Origin: JAICTV01 sp035634055
Lineage (GTDB): Bacteria; Planctomycetota; Phycisphaerae; Tepidisphaerales; Tepidisphaeraceae
Direction of reading: 5' to 3'
DNA length: 64,000 nt
Assembly (NCBI GenBank): GCA_035634055.1
Contig: DASQDR010000245.1
Span: 6,766 to 70,765 of the forward strand
How positions within the stretch are numbered: position 1 is the stretch's first letter; every line of letters starts with the position of its first letter. Under the pieces are notes generated by a model, which did not search any database, was not told where the DNA came from, and worked only from the letters and a program-made list of their open reading frames with translations. Shown piece after piece: positions 34,292-43,834 of the stretch. Both the position numbers and the translations under genes were made by a program.

Positions 34292-34327
34292 GGGTGACAA
34301 GGGCGAGCCTGCCCGCCTTCGTCACCC
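34292..34327. terminator. Hairpin between convergent transporter and atpG genes
   Basis: GGGTGACAAGGGCG (34292-34305) can pair with CGCCTTCGTCACCC (34314-34327), matching at 12 of 14 positions with a short loop. No U-run follows, so if it ends transcription it may do so with Rho or only slow the polymerase. The position between two gene ends supports this. Confidence 0.4.
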
Positions 34328-34329
34328 GC

Positions 34330-35310
34330 TCACCCCTTCATCGCCTCCACCCCGCCCATGATCTCCGACAGCTCCGTCGTGATCTGGCTCTGGCGGGCGC
34401 GGTTGTATTGCACGGACAACGCCTTCGCCATCTTGTCCGCGTTGTCGGTGGCGGACTTCATCGCGACCATGCGGGCGACGTGCTCGCTCGTGGTGGCGTC
34501 GAGGAAGGTCTGGAAGAACGCGGTCTTGATCGTCAGCGGCAGCAGCTCGTCCAGCAGCACGCGCGGCTCGGGGCTGAACTCGTACTCGGTCCGCACCTCG
34601 TAAGGGTTGTGCACGTCGGCCCGCACGTCCGCGCCGCTGCGGCGGGCGTCGAGCGCGCCGGCCTTGGACTGCGCTTCCTTCTCCGCCACCTGCTGCGCCA
34701 CGTGGTCGGCCGCGTGTTCCACCCCCGCCAGCGGCAGCAGCGTCAGCACGTCCGGGCGCTGCACGCCGGTGCTGATGAAGTTCATGTACGCGACGTGCAC
34801 CGCGTCGTAGCGCCCGTCGACAAAATCGTCCATCAGCGCCTGCCCGACCCGCTGCACGTCGTCGTAGCGCGGGACGTCCTGCGCCTCCAGCCGGCGCGCG
34901 ATCGGGCGCTTCTGGAAGTTGAAGTAGCTGAACGCCTTCTTGCCCGCCACGTAAAGGTCGACCGCCTTGCCGGCCGACTCCTGCTGGCGGATGAAGGCCA
35001 TCGCGCTGCGCAGCACGCTGCCGTTGTACGCCCCGGCCAGCCCGCGGTTGCTGGTCAGCACGACCAGCGCGATGCGGTTGGTGCGCGTCTCGTCGGTCGG
35101 CGTGCGCAGCAGCGGGTGCTCGACGTTGCCGACGCTCGCCGCCAGCTCGCGCACCAGCTCGCGCACCTTGACGGTGTAAGGCTTGGTCCCGACGGCGCGC
35201 TTCAGCGATTTCTGGAACTTCGCCGTGGCGATCATCTGCATCGTCTTGGTGATCTTCTTGATGTTCCGAACCGCCTTGCGGCGCTTCACGATCGCACGTG
35301 CTTTTGCCAT
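34330..35310 (-). CDS. atpG: F1 ATP synthase gamma subunit
   Basis: 326 residues. The central rotor shaft of F1. The coiled-coil N-terminus AVRNIKKITKTMQMIATAKF and the C-terminal KSATDNADKMAKALSVQYNRARQSQITTELSEI are the conserved helices. LTSNRGLAGAYN is the family motif near residue 91. It is longer than E. coli gamma (287) because of extra sequence at about residues 200-235 (AADHVAQQVAEKEAQSKAGAL onward) in the middle domain. Unusual context: neighbours are a transporter and an SMR exporter, not atpA or atpD. The assignment is secure. Confidence 0.96.
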   Translation of the reverse strand: MAKARAIVKRRKAVRNIKKITKTMQMIATAKFQKSLKRAVGTKPYTVKVRELVRELAASVGNVEHPLLRTPTDETRTNRIALVVLTSNRGLAGAYNGSVLRSAMAFIRQQESAGKAVDLYVAGKKAFSYFNFQKRPIARRLEAQDVPRYDDVQRVGQALMDDFVDGRYDAVHVAYMNFISTGVQRPDVLTLLPLAGVEHAADHVAQQVAEKEAQSKAGALDARRSGADVRADVHNPYEVRTEYEFSPEPRVLLDELLPLTIKTAFFQTFLDATTSEHVARMVAMKSATDNADKMAKALSVQYNRARQSQITTELSEIMGGVEAMKG

Positions 35311-35402
35311 CGGTTGCTCGTCCTTCTCGTTTTGCGTCGGGCAGGCCGAGGATATCCGCCGCGGGTGGAGGGAGCAAACCGGCGATCACGTCACGCGCGC
35401 CG

Positions 35403-35723
35403 TCAGTGCCCGGACGTGAATTTCAGCCCCACGATGCTGCCGATGAGGGCGACCAGGCAGGCGACGCGCGGCAGCGTGACCGGCTCGTGAAACAGCACGA
35501 TCCCCAGGATCGCCGTGCCGAGAGCACCGATGCCGGTCCAGACGGCGTAGCCGGTGCCGATCGGCAGCGTCCGGATCGCCAGCGACAGCACGTAGAAGCT
35601 GCCGATCATCAGCACGACGGTGACGACAGATGCGACCGGCCGGCGGAACCCGTCGGTGTACTTCAGCCCGATCGCCCACGCGACCTCGAGCAACCCGGCG
35701 ATGAAGAGGTAGACCCAGGCCAT
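35403..35723 (-). CDS. sugE: SMR-family exporter, SugE/Gdx-like
   Basis: 106 residues from the ATG at 35723, matching the family length. Four helices: MAWVYLFIAGLLEVAWAIG with the essential Glu13 (LLEVAW), then GFRRPVASVVTVVLMIGSFY, then TLPIGTGYAVWTGIGALGTA, then ACLVALIGSIVGLKF. The sequence AWAIGLKYTDGF is closer to guanidinium exporters (Gdx, formerly SugE) than to EmrE-type multidrug pumps. This is inference, as no guanidine riboswitch was found upstream. Inner membrane. It lies 92 bases upstream of atpG in the same direction. Confidence 0.9.
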   Translation of the reverse strand: MAWVYLFIAGLLEVAWAIGLKYTDGFRRPVASVVTVVLMIGSFYVLSLAIRTLPIGTGYAVWTGIGALGTAILGIVLFHEPVTLPRVACLVALIGSIVGLKFTSGH

Positions 35724-36026
35724 CAGCGTGACTCCTGCCCCGCCGGCGGATGCCCCCGGGGCGCGAATGGTACGCGGCGAGAGCGACAACGTCGCTACTG
35801 CACCCCGCGCCCCTGGGCGGTTGCGGTCGCGGCTTGCATGAAACGCAAGGGGCCGCGACGGCGTCAGCTATGGCGGCGCGGCTGTCGCGCGCAATTCCGG
35901 CCCCCTCTTCCGCTGGATGAAGATCGCGCCGCGGGCGGTTAATCTACGGCGAACCGGCCGCGGCTGCTCGCGCACCGGCGGTTCCGCCGACGCTTTGTTC
36001 CGATCCACTTTCGGGAGATTTTCGCC
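35724..36026. other. Divergent intergenic region with a GC-rich hairpin
   Basis: The region lies between the SMR exporter (leftward) and the secreted cyclophilin (rightward). GTCGCGGC-TTGC at 35826 pairs with GCAA...GCCGCGAC ending at 35859, a strong stem with a small loop. GGGAG ten bases before the GTG at 36027 is the likely ribosome site. I found no match to guanidine-I, -II or -III riboswitch motifs on either strand. Confidence 0.5.
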
Positions 36027-37121
36027 GTGATCCGCTCGATCCCGTCATCGCGTTGGCATCGTCTTCCCCAGCTCCCGCCCGCCCGCCGCGTGCCGCCTCC
36101 GGCCAGCGCCAGCATCGAGCCGCTGGAGAAGCGCGTGCTAATGCACGCCGAAGGGCCGCGGGTGGTGTCCGTCTACGCCGACAACCGCGGCGAGGTGCAG
36201 ATCATCTTCAACCACGAGATGGACCGCTCGACGATCAACACGCGTGGGATCTTCGTGCACACCGCCGGGCCGGACGACGCCTTCGGCACCGCCGACGACG
36301 TCAAGATCAACGGCCGGGTCAGGCTGCGCAGCGGCGACCGGCGGGCGCACTTCATCCCCGACGAGAAGGTGCCGTTCTTGGCAAACACCACCTACAGCAT
36401 CAAGGTGAACGCCAAGCGCGTCGAATCGATCGACGGCTACAAGCTGGACGGGGAGTTCAACGGCGGCGGAATCATCAGCGGCAACGGCGTCGAGGCCGGC
36501 GACCTGCTCGTGCTCTCCAAGCGCGCCAAGACCAACCACACCGCGCGGTTCTCCACCATCGCCGGCAACATTGACGTGCGGCTGAACGTCGCGCAGACGC
36601 CGGCGAACGTCAGCAACTTCCTCGACTACGCCAACCTCGGGCAGTACGACAACACCTTCCTCGACAACGTGCAGCCGGGCGTCGCGTGGCAGGCGGGCGC
36701 GTACGCCGTCAGCGCGGGCAACGCCGTCGTCGGTGTCCCGGTCCACGCGCCAGTTGCGAACGAGGCCGGTGCCACCGTCGCCAGCCGCGGCACGATTTCC
36801 TTCGTCCGCCCCAACGACAACAACCCCGCCACCGACGACAAGGGGACCAACGGGTTCTTCTTCAACCTCGCCAACAACGAATCTACCCTGGGCTCGCAGA
36901 ACGGCGGGTACAGCGAGTTCGGCACGGTGACCGGCGCCAGCGGCTTGGCCGTGATGGACGACCTGGCGGCGTTCCCCACCATCAACGCCGGGACCCCGTT
37001 CAGCAAGCTCCCCGTGCAGGAGGCCGGCACCACCGTCGAGCAGAAGAACGCCGACCCGCAGGGCACCCTGATAACCATCCGCCGCGTGGCCATCCGCAAC
37101 ACGATCGTGGCGTGGGTTTGA
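36027..37121 (+). CDS. Secreted LEPR-XLL protein with Ig-like and cyclophilin-type peptidyl-prolyl isomerase domains
   Basis: 364 residues from the GTG at 36027. A basic N-terminus with IEPLEKRVLMHA (about 32-43) is a LEPR-XLL-like element. Next comes a Big_5/Ig-like domain (about 45-145; VVSVYADNRGEVQIIFNHEM, then TINTRGIFVHT). From about residue 170 there is a cyclophilin-like domain: ARFSTIAGNIDVRLNVAQTP, ANVSNFLDYANLGQYDNTF, and GFFFNLANN. The usual cyclophilin FHR motif is changed here (FLDNVQPG), so catalytic activity is uncertain. Probably exported. The neighbouring BtpA gene is not obviously related. Confidence 0.82.
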   Translation: MIRSIPSSRWHRLPQLPPARRVPPPASASIEPLEKRVLMHAEGPRVVSVYADNRGEVQIIFNHEMDRSTINTRGIFVHTAGPDDAFGTADDVKINGRVRLRSGDRRAHFIPDEKVPFLANTTYSIKVNAKRVESIDGYKLDGEFNGGGIISGNGVEAGDLLVLSKRAKTNHTARFSTIAGNIDVRLNVAQTPANVSNFLDYANLGQYDNTFLDNVQPGVAWQAGAYAVSAGNAVVGVPVHAPVANEAGATVASRGTISFVRPNDNNPATDDKGTNGFFFNLANNESTLGSQNGGYSEFGTVTGASGLAVMDDLAAFPTINAGTPFSKLPVQEAGTTVEQKNADPQGTLITIRRVAIRNTIVAWV

Positions 37122-37267
37122 GAACGCGTTGCTCCGCCTCCCGCTAAGCCGGGCAGAGCAGGTGTAGCGCGCGCGCGCCCGCCTCCGCGCAGTTGCGGCA
37201 AACACGCTTTGACCCGCGCTGACGTTTGCGGTCGAATGCCGATCGGGGGAAGGCGAGGGTTCACCGC

Positions 37268-38077
37268 ATGGCACTGCTCGACGCGTGGGCGAACGTTTCC
37301 AAGGTCGTCATCGGGATGCTGCACCTGCCGGCGCTGCCCGGGTCGCCGCTGTACGGCGGGTCCGTGGCGGCGATCCGCGAGGCGATGCTGCGCGACGCGC
37401 AACGGTTGGCCGAGGGCGGGGCGCACGGGCTGATGATCGAGAACTTCGGCGACGTCCCCTTCTTCCCCGGGCGGGTGCCCGCGCACGTGGTGGCGCAGAT
37501 GACCGCGATCGCCGCGGACGTCCGCCGGGCCGTGCCGCACTTGCCGCTGGGGATCAACGTGTTGCGCAACGACGGGCTGAGCGCGCTGGCGGTCGCGCAC
37601 GCGGCGGGCGCGGATTACGTCCGCGTCAACGTGCTGTGCGGCGCCCGGGTGGCTGACCAGGGGCTGCTCCAGGGGATCGCGCACGACCTGCTCCGCCTGC
37701 GGGCGGAGCTGCGCGCCGAGGCCATCAAGATCTTCGCCGACGTCGACGTGAAGCACTCGGCCGCGCTGGCCGCCCGGCCCATTGCCGACGAGGTGGACGA
37801 CACCCTGCACCGCGGCCTGGCCGACGCCCTGATCGTCTCGGGCGCCGGCACCGGCAAGCCCACCGACCCCGAGAAGGTGCGAGCCGTGAAGCAGGCGGCC
37901 GGGCAGGCGCCGGTCTTCCTCGGCTCAGGCGTCACGCCCCAGACGCTCCCTTCGCTCGCGCCGCACGCCGACGGCTTCATCGTCGGCACGTATTTCAAGC
38001 ACGACGGCAACGCGAGCAACGCCGTGGATCCGGAACGCGTGCGAGAACTTATCGATGCGCTCGGGATGAAGAGTTAG
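37268..38077 (+). CDS. BtpA/SgcQ family protein
   Basis: 269 residues from the ATG at 37268; the in-frame TTG at 37226 adds a basic stretch with no clear fold. A TIM-barrel protein: VVIGMLHLPALPGSPLYGGS near the N-terminus, GLMIENFGDVPFFP, then ADYVRVNVLCGARVADQGL, IFADVDVKHSAAL and the phosphate-loop-like DALIVSGAGTGKPTDPEKV. BtpA supports photosystem I in cyanobacteria, but the many non-photosynthetic members have no settled function. The TAG stop (38075-38077) lies inside the left arm of the repeat at 38074-38266. Confidence 0.92.
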   Translation: MALLDAWANVSKVVIGMLHLPALPGSPLYGGSVAAIREAMLRDAQRLAEGGAHGLMIENFGDVPFFPGRVPAHVVAQMTAIAADVRRAVPHLPLGINVLRNDGLSALAVAHAAGADYVRVNVLCGARVADQGLLQGIAHDLLRLRAELRAEAIKIFADVDVKHSAALAARPIADEVDDTLHRGLADALIVSGAGTGKPTDPEKVRAVKQAAGQAPVFLGSGVTPQTLPSLAPHADGFIVGTYFKHDGNASNAVDPERVRELIDALGMKS

Positions 38078-38266
38078 CCACCGATGGGGCACCGATGGAC
38101 ACCGATGAGGAGAAGATGAGGATTGAGGATTGAAGACTTGAAAAGAACGTTCACCCGCCCCGCCCCGCGCCGTTCAAGTTCCAATCTCCAATCTCCAAAG
38201 TCATCTGTGCTCATCTGCGCCCAAATCTTCTTCATCGGTGTCCATCGGTGCCCCATCGGTGGCTAA
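38074..38266. repeat. 193-base element with 35-base perfect terminal inverted repeats (copy 2)
   Basis: Bases 38074-38108 and 38232-38266 are exact inverted copies over all 35 positions (starting TTAGCCACCGATGGGGCACC). The TAG in the left arm is the stop of the BtpA gene. The interior shares GATGAGGATTGAGGATT, GAAGACTTGA and AAGAACGTTC words with copy 1 at 24121-24324. It sits between two convergent genes and has no open frame. Confidence 0.9.
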
Positions 38267-38285
38267 ATTCTCCCTTGCGGAGCCC

Positions 38286-39815
38286 TCACACGTCGAACGA
38301 GATCCCCTGCGCCAGCGGGAGCTGTCTTGAGTAGTTGATCGTGTTGGTGGCGCGGCGCATGTACGCCTTCCAGGCGTCGCTGCCGCTCTCTCGGCCGCCG
38401 CCGGATTGCTTTTCGCCCCCGAACGCGCCGCCGATCTCGGCGCCGCTGGTGCCGATGTTGACGTTGGCGATGCCGCAGTCGCTCCCGGCGGGCGAGACGA
38501 ACGCCTCGGCCTCGCGCACGTCGCTGGTGAAGACGGCGGACGACAGCCCCTGCGGCACGTCGTTCTGGATGCGCACGGCGTCGGCGAAGTCGCGGTAGGT
38601 CATCACGTAAAGGATCGGGGCAAACGTTTCCTCCTTCACGATCGGCGCGTCGGGCGAGATCTCGATTAACGCAGGTCGGACGTAGACGCCGCCGCCGGGG
38701 ACGTCGCGCCTGACGCGCCCGCCGCCATGCACAATGCCGCCCGCGCCGCGCGCCTGGTCGAGGGCAGCATCCATGTGCTGCGCCGCCTGCTCGTCGATGA
38801 GCGGGCCGACGAGCACGCCTTCGCCGCGCGGATCACCGATCTTCAGCTTGTCGAAGATTTTCGTCAGCCGCTCGATCAGCGGCCTCGCGACGCTCTCGTG
38901 CACGATGAGCCGGCGCAGCGTGGTGCACCGCTGCCCCGCGGTGCCGGCGGCGGCGAAGGTGATGGCGCGCGTCGCCAGCTCCAGGTCGGCCGACGGCGTG
39001 ACGATCATCGCGTTGTTCCCGCCCAGCTCGAGCAGGCAGCGGCCAAGGCGGCGCGCCACCGTCTCGGCGACGGCGCGCCCCATGCGGGTCGAGCCGGTCG
39101 CGCTGATCAGGGGAACCTTGGGCGATTCCGCCAACGCCTGCCCGACGTCCGCGCGGCCGATGACGACGCTGAGGATGCCCGGTGGAACTTCCGGCATCTC
39201 CTTCAGCACCTCGGCGGCGATCTTCATGCACGCGACGGCGGTGAGCGGCGTCTTCTCCGACGGCTTCCAGATCACCGGATCGCCGCACACCAGCGCCAGC
39301 GCCGCGTTCCATGCCCACACCGCGACGGGGAAGTTGAACGCGGTGATGACGCCGACCGGGCCGAGCGGGAGCCACTGTTCCATCATGCGGTGCCCGGGCC
39401 GCTCGCTGGCGATGGTCAGGCCGTAGAGCTGGCGCGACAGGCCGACGGCGAAGTCGCAGATGTCGATCATCTCCTGCACTTCGCCGAGCGCTTCCTGGGT
39501 GATCTTTCCCGCCTCGAGCTGGACGACCTCGGCCAGTTCCGCCTTGCGCTGGCGGAGCTTCTCGCCCAGCCGGCGGACGAACTCGCCGCGCTTCGGGGCG
39601 GGCACCTCGCGCCACGCCAGGAACGCCGTCGCGGCCGCGTCGACGGCGCGATGCACGTCGGCGGGCGACGCGGCGTTGATGCTTGCCAGCGTCCGCCCGT
39701 CGATCGGCGAGCGGACGACGATCGGCTCGCCGGCGGTCGCAAGGGACTCCGCGCCAATCATCAAGCCGGCCGGCGATGCGCTCACCCTGAGGTTGCTCGG
39801 TGCGTCGTGTCCCAT
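38286..39815 (-). CDS. Aldehyde dehydrogenase, ALDH7-like (probable aminoadipate-semialdehyde dehydrogenase)
   Basis: 509 residues, typical for ALDH7. NAD-binding and catalytic motifs: FNFPVAVWAWNAALALVCGD, PVIWKPSEKTPLTAVA, ISATGSTRMGRAVAE, LLELGGNNAMIV with the general-base Glu, and AGTAGQRCTTLRRLIVHESV with catalytic Cys297. The RCTTLRRL-HES stretch is characteristic of ALDH7/antiquitin, which oxidises alpha-aminoadipate semialdehyde. The next gene upstream is saccharopine dehydrogenase-like, which makes that same intermediate, so the pair probably degrades lysine. The substrate is inferred from family and neighbourhood. Confidence 0.9.
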   Translation of the reverse strand: MGHDAPSNLRVSASPAGLMIGAESLATAGEPIVVRSPIDGRTLASINAASPADVHRAVDAAATAFLAWREVPAPKRGEFVRRLGEKLRQRKAELAEVVQLEAGKITQEALGEVQEMIDICDFAVGLSRQLYGLTIASERPGHRMMEQWLPLGPVGVITAFNFPVAVWAWNAALALVCGDPVIWKPSEKTPLTAVACMKIAAEVLKEMPEVPPGILSVVIGRADVGQALAESPKVPLISATGSTRMGRAVAETVARRLGRCLLELGGNNAMIVTPSADLELATRAITFAAAGTAGQRCTTLRRLIVHESVARPLIERLTKIFDKLKIGDPRGEGVLVGPLIDEQAAQHMDAALDQARGAGGIVHGGGRVRRDVPGGGVYVRPALIEISPDAPIVKEETFAPILYVMTYRDFADAVRIQNDVPQGLSSAVFTSDVREAEAFVSPAGSDCGIANVNIGTSGAEIGGAFGGEKQSGGGRESGSDAWKAYMRRATNTINYSRQLPLAQGISFDV

Positions 39816-39857
39816 CTCGTTCCTCTCAAGCCGCTCGCCCGTGGCAGGCGCGAGTTG

Positions 39858-41063
<1,206 letters not shown>

Positions 41064-41287
41064 GAACGAAGCTCCTTTTCAGAACTTGCGTCGCTCGCGC
41101 GCCCACTGAAGCGCCTGCTCGACTGATTGTAAGTTGAATGAGTCGACCGACCCCGCGGCTGCCGATGGGCGTCGGTAGACCTTATGGTACGATAGCGAGC
41201 GAGGGACTTTCCAGTCCCGCCGGACGCACGCGCACGCGACGCCGGCAGCACGCACCCATCCTCTATCGGCAACGCGGAGAGAGACTG

Positions 41288-42658
41288 ATGACCATGCAAG
41301 CCCCCAATCCGCTGGCGGATTTCCAGTGGGAGCGCCAGCCGGCGGCGGAGGAGTTCATCCGCGGGCTGGTGGCGGAATTTGTCGGTCGCAACGGTTTTGC
41401 CGCAGAGCTGGCGCGGCGGATGCAGGCCGAGACGGGCACCCGATTCTACGACTGGGTGGAGGCCATCTTCGTCCCCCCCGCCGCCGCGACCGAAGAAAAG
41501 CTTCGCGCCGTCGGCTACCAACCGGCGCGCGACCGCCGCGGGCTGCTGCCGGGCATCTGGGCCAACCCGCACGGCATGTTCCCGCGCATCGGCTTCAGCG
41601 ACGGGAACGCGACGGCGGTGCACCTGAAGGTGACGTCCGTCATCGACTTCGCCGATGTCTGGCGGTTGGAGAAGATCGAGGGCGGGCCCGGGGCGGCATA
41701 CCGGCGGGTGCTGGCTTCGAGCGAGAGCAACGCGCAGCTCTGGGCGGCGGAGCGATGGGGACACGTCGGGTTCGGCGTCCCCGACGACGGCGCGGCCCGC
41801 GCCGTCGCCATACAGCGCGTGCTGGAAAGCTTCATCACCCGCCCGCGCGATCTAGCCACCGATGATGAGGCGTACGCGCACGCGCTGAAGCTGATCGAGG
41901 CGTCGCCGGTGGAGGTTGACGCCACCTGCGCCCTCTGGTTCGAGGCCGAGCGCCGCTACTGGCAGCGACGGAACCGCGCGGCGCAGGTGCAGAAGGCGCG
42001 GCAGGACCGGCTGGGGCTCGGGTGGGGCAATCACGATCATCACACGTACCGCTGCTCGCGCGAGAACTTCAAGCACCTGGTGGCGGTGTGGGAAAAGCTC
42101 GGGCTGCACTGCCGCGAACGGTTCTACGCCGGTCGCGAGGCCGGCTGGGGCGCGCAGGTGATGGAGCAGCCTTACGCCGGGATCATCACCTTCAACGACG
42201 TCGACCTGACGCCGGACGAGCTGATGGGCGACTTCAGCCATGACGGGCTGGCGCCGCGCGAGAAGCTCGGCACCGTCGGCCTGTGGTGCGCGCTCCACGG
42301 CGACTCGTTCGCGCAGGCGGGCATGCACCACCTCGAGGCGCAGTTCGACTTCGACAACCTGCGCGAGCAGCTCGAGCGCGAGGACGGCGTGAAGACGATG
42401 AAGCCGTTCACCAACTTCACCTACCTCCGCCAGGCCTTCACCGAGGGAGAGCGTTGGAAGGTATCCGAGCGCCGGCTGCAGCGCGCGCTCGACGACGGCT
42501 ACATCACGCCGGATCAGGCGAAGCTGTTCCGCGAGCAAGGCGCGATCGGCTCGCACCTGGAGAACCTCGAGCGCAACGAAGGGTTCAAGGGCTTCAACCA
42601 GACCGGCGTCAGCGAGATCATCGCTGCGACCGACCCGAGGAAACAGGTCACGGCTTGA
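41288..42658 (+). CDS. Conserved protein with VOC-like features, function unknown, beside lysine-catabolism genes
   Basis: 456 residues from the ATG at 41288, with GGAGAGAG seven bases upstream. No family could be named with certainty. The C-terminal half has GNHDHHTYRCSRENFKHLV (about 247-265), REAGWGAQVMEQPYAGIITF (about 281-300) and GMHHLEAQFDFDNL (about 345). It has several His and Glu residues spaced like metal ligands in vicinal-oxygen-chelate enzymes. The N-terminal half contains PRIGFSDGNATAVHLKVTSV. It is transcribed away from the saccharopine dehydrogenase-like gene across a 224-base gap. A role in 2-oxoadipate metabolism, analogous to HglS/DUF1338, is a guess from context. Cytosolic; no signal peptide. 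Confidence 0.75.
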   Translation: MTMQAPNPLADFQWERQPAAEEFIRGLVAEFVGRNGFAAELARRMQAETGTRFYDWVEAIFVPPAAATEEKLRAVGYQPARDRRGLLPGIWANPHGMFPRIGFSDGNATAVHLKVTSVIDFADVWRLEKIEGGPGAAYRRVLASSESNAQLWAAERWGHVGFGVPDDGAARAVAIQRVLESFITRPRDLATDDEAYAHALKLIEASPVEVDATCALWFEAERRYWQRRNRAAQVQKARQDRLGLGWGNHDHHTYRCSRENFKHLVAVWEKLGLHCRERFYAGREAGWGAQVMEQPYAGIITFNDVDLTPDELMGDFSHDGLAPREKLGTVGLWCALHGDSFAQAGMHHLEAQFDFDNLREQLEREDGVKTMKPFTNFTYLRQAFTEGERWKVSERRLQRALDDGYITPDQAKLFREQGAIGSHLENLERNEGFKGFNQTGVSEIIAATDPRKQVTA

Positions 42659-42668
42659 TCGCTTTCAC

Positions 42669-42819
42669 GCGTGGCACGGGCGCCTCGCCCGTTGCATTTG
42701 CGGCGGCCAGCCGCTCCGGCGCACGCGCGCCGCACCCATAGGTTTGCGGCGGCCGGCCGCTCCTGTGGAACGGTTACCGCTCCGCGGAAGTTGCATGGGC
42801 GAAGCGCCCTTGCCACGTG
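42669..42819. repeat. Palindromic element with GTGGCACGGGCG ends (copy 2)
   Basis: The left end CGTGGCACGGGCGCCTCGCC and the right end GGGCGAAGCGCCCTTGCCACG form an imperfect inverted repeat. CGGCGGCCAGCCGCTC-type words inside also occur at 21958-22073. It fills most of the 170-base gap between two convergent genes. Confidence 0.7.
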
Positions 42820-42828
42820 ATCATTTGC

Positions 42829-43656
42829 TCACCGTGACGTGCGATAGATCGCGATCGGCGTGAACGACACCGCCGGGAAGGCCGGAGCGCTGCTCATGCG
42901 GAAGGCGTTGTTCATCAGCAGCGCGATCTGCTCGAAGCTGTCTTCCATCCGGTTTCCCGTCGGGATCGGGTGCGCTTGCGCGGCCGGGTTGGGGACGTTG
43001 AGCTGCCCGAGGACCGTCCAGCCGGCGTCGATCTCGATGCCGTACTTTTGGCTCAACGCTGCCGGCGAATCGTAGAAGTACGCGCCGTAGGCGGATCCGA
43101 CCAGCACGGCATTGGGCTGCTCCGGGCTGGGGCGGACCTTCACGCGGACGACGTTCCCGTAAAGCTTCGTCACCACGTCACCCAGCTCGTCGGCCTTCAT
43201 CTCTTCGACCCGCGCGATGGCGACCTGGTTCTCCTGGCTGCGGCGCTGGAGCTCGGTCTTGCTCAGGCGCTTCCCCTCCTCGCTGTTGCGCAGGGCCTCC
43301 ATCTCCAGCTTGCTCATGCGCTTCAGCACCGCGGGCAGCCCGCTGAGCGCCTCGGAGAGCCACTGGAAGTCCATCAGGCGGACGACGCCGGTGGCGCGGA
43401 CGAACTGCCCGTCGCGGAAGCCGTCGGGGGTCCACTTGGTGAAATCGAAGGAGGCGTCGACCTGCGCCACGTTGCCGCGCGCGACCAGCGCGGGCTCGAG
43501 TTGCGAGACCATCGCCTCGCGGACGGCCCGGTCAGATGCATCGACGTCCGCGCCGCCACCGCCGTCGCCGCCGCCGATGCGGAGCTGTGCGGCAATGGAG
43601 CGGGCGCGGTCGGTGTCGAGGTAGATGTAGTCGCGGAGCAGGGGTGACTCGGACAT
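42829..43656 (-). CDS. DUF6414-like protein
   Basis: 275 residues. The N-terminus LRDYIYLDTDRARSIAAQL resembles the opening of DUF6414 proteins, which have no known function. A Gly/Asp-rich loop follows. Then comes a beta-rich section with FVRATGVVRLMDFQWLSEAL, a helical region with mixed charge (KRMSKLEMEALRNSEEGKRL), and a C-terminal beta section (VLGQLNVPNPAAQAHPIPTG). No membrane helix or catalytic motif is visible. It lies downstream of fliA on the same strand but is separated from it by a strong hairpin, so it may be transcribed independently. Confidence 0.7.
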   Translation of the reverse strand: MSESPLLRDYIYLDTDRARSIAAQLRIGGGDGGGGADVDASDRAVREAMVSQLEPALVARGNVAQVDASFDFTKWTPDGFRDGQFVRATGVVRLMDFQWLSEALSGLPAVLKRMSKLEMEALRNSEEGKRLSKTELQRRSQENQVAIARVEEMKADELGDVVTKLYGNVVRVKVRPSPEQPNAVLVGSAYGAYFYDSPAALSQKYGIEIDAGWTVLGQLNVPNPAAQAHPIPTGNRMEDSFEQIALLMNNAFRMSSAPAFPAVSFTPIAIYRTSR

Positions 43657-43726
43657 GCGCGCCGAAGGTGACCGAAATCGGCGAGAGCGTCAACGGTTGA
43701 TACCGCTGATCTCCGTGTCGCTTACT

Positions 43727-43780
43727 ACCGCTCGCGGTTTCGCACGTCTCCATTGAGAGCGGTGCGAAACCGCAAGCGGT
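43727..43780 (-). terminator. Strong hairpin after fliA
   Basis: ACCGCTCGCGGTTTCGCAC at 43727-43745 and GTGCGAAACCGCAAGCGGT at 43762-43780 are inverted copies matching at 18 of 19 positions, with a 16-base loop. It lies 54 bases after the fliA stop and about 70 bases before the DUF6414-like start, so it could end the flagellar transcript. The outer bases (gatacc...ggtatc) extend the symmetry loosely. Confidence 0.55.
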
Positions 43781-43834
43781 ATCGTGGACCGTGTGAGAAA
43801 TGGGTTGCCGCGCTGCGCCGAAGAGGGCGCGGCG

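Noticed and set aside
32640..34361. 573-codon frame offset from the AI-2E-family gene
   Set aside because: Runs in another frame of the same strand, is Arg/Ala-rich and carries no motif, while the transporter motifs are clear in the chosen frame.
35724..36026. Guanidine riboswitch upstream of the SugE-like gene
   Set aside because: None of the conserved motifs of guanidine-I, -II or -III classes could be seen on the relevant strand; only a plain GC-rich hairpin is present.
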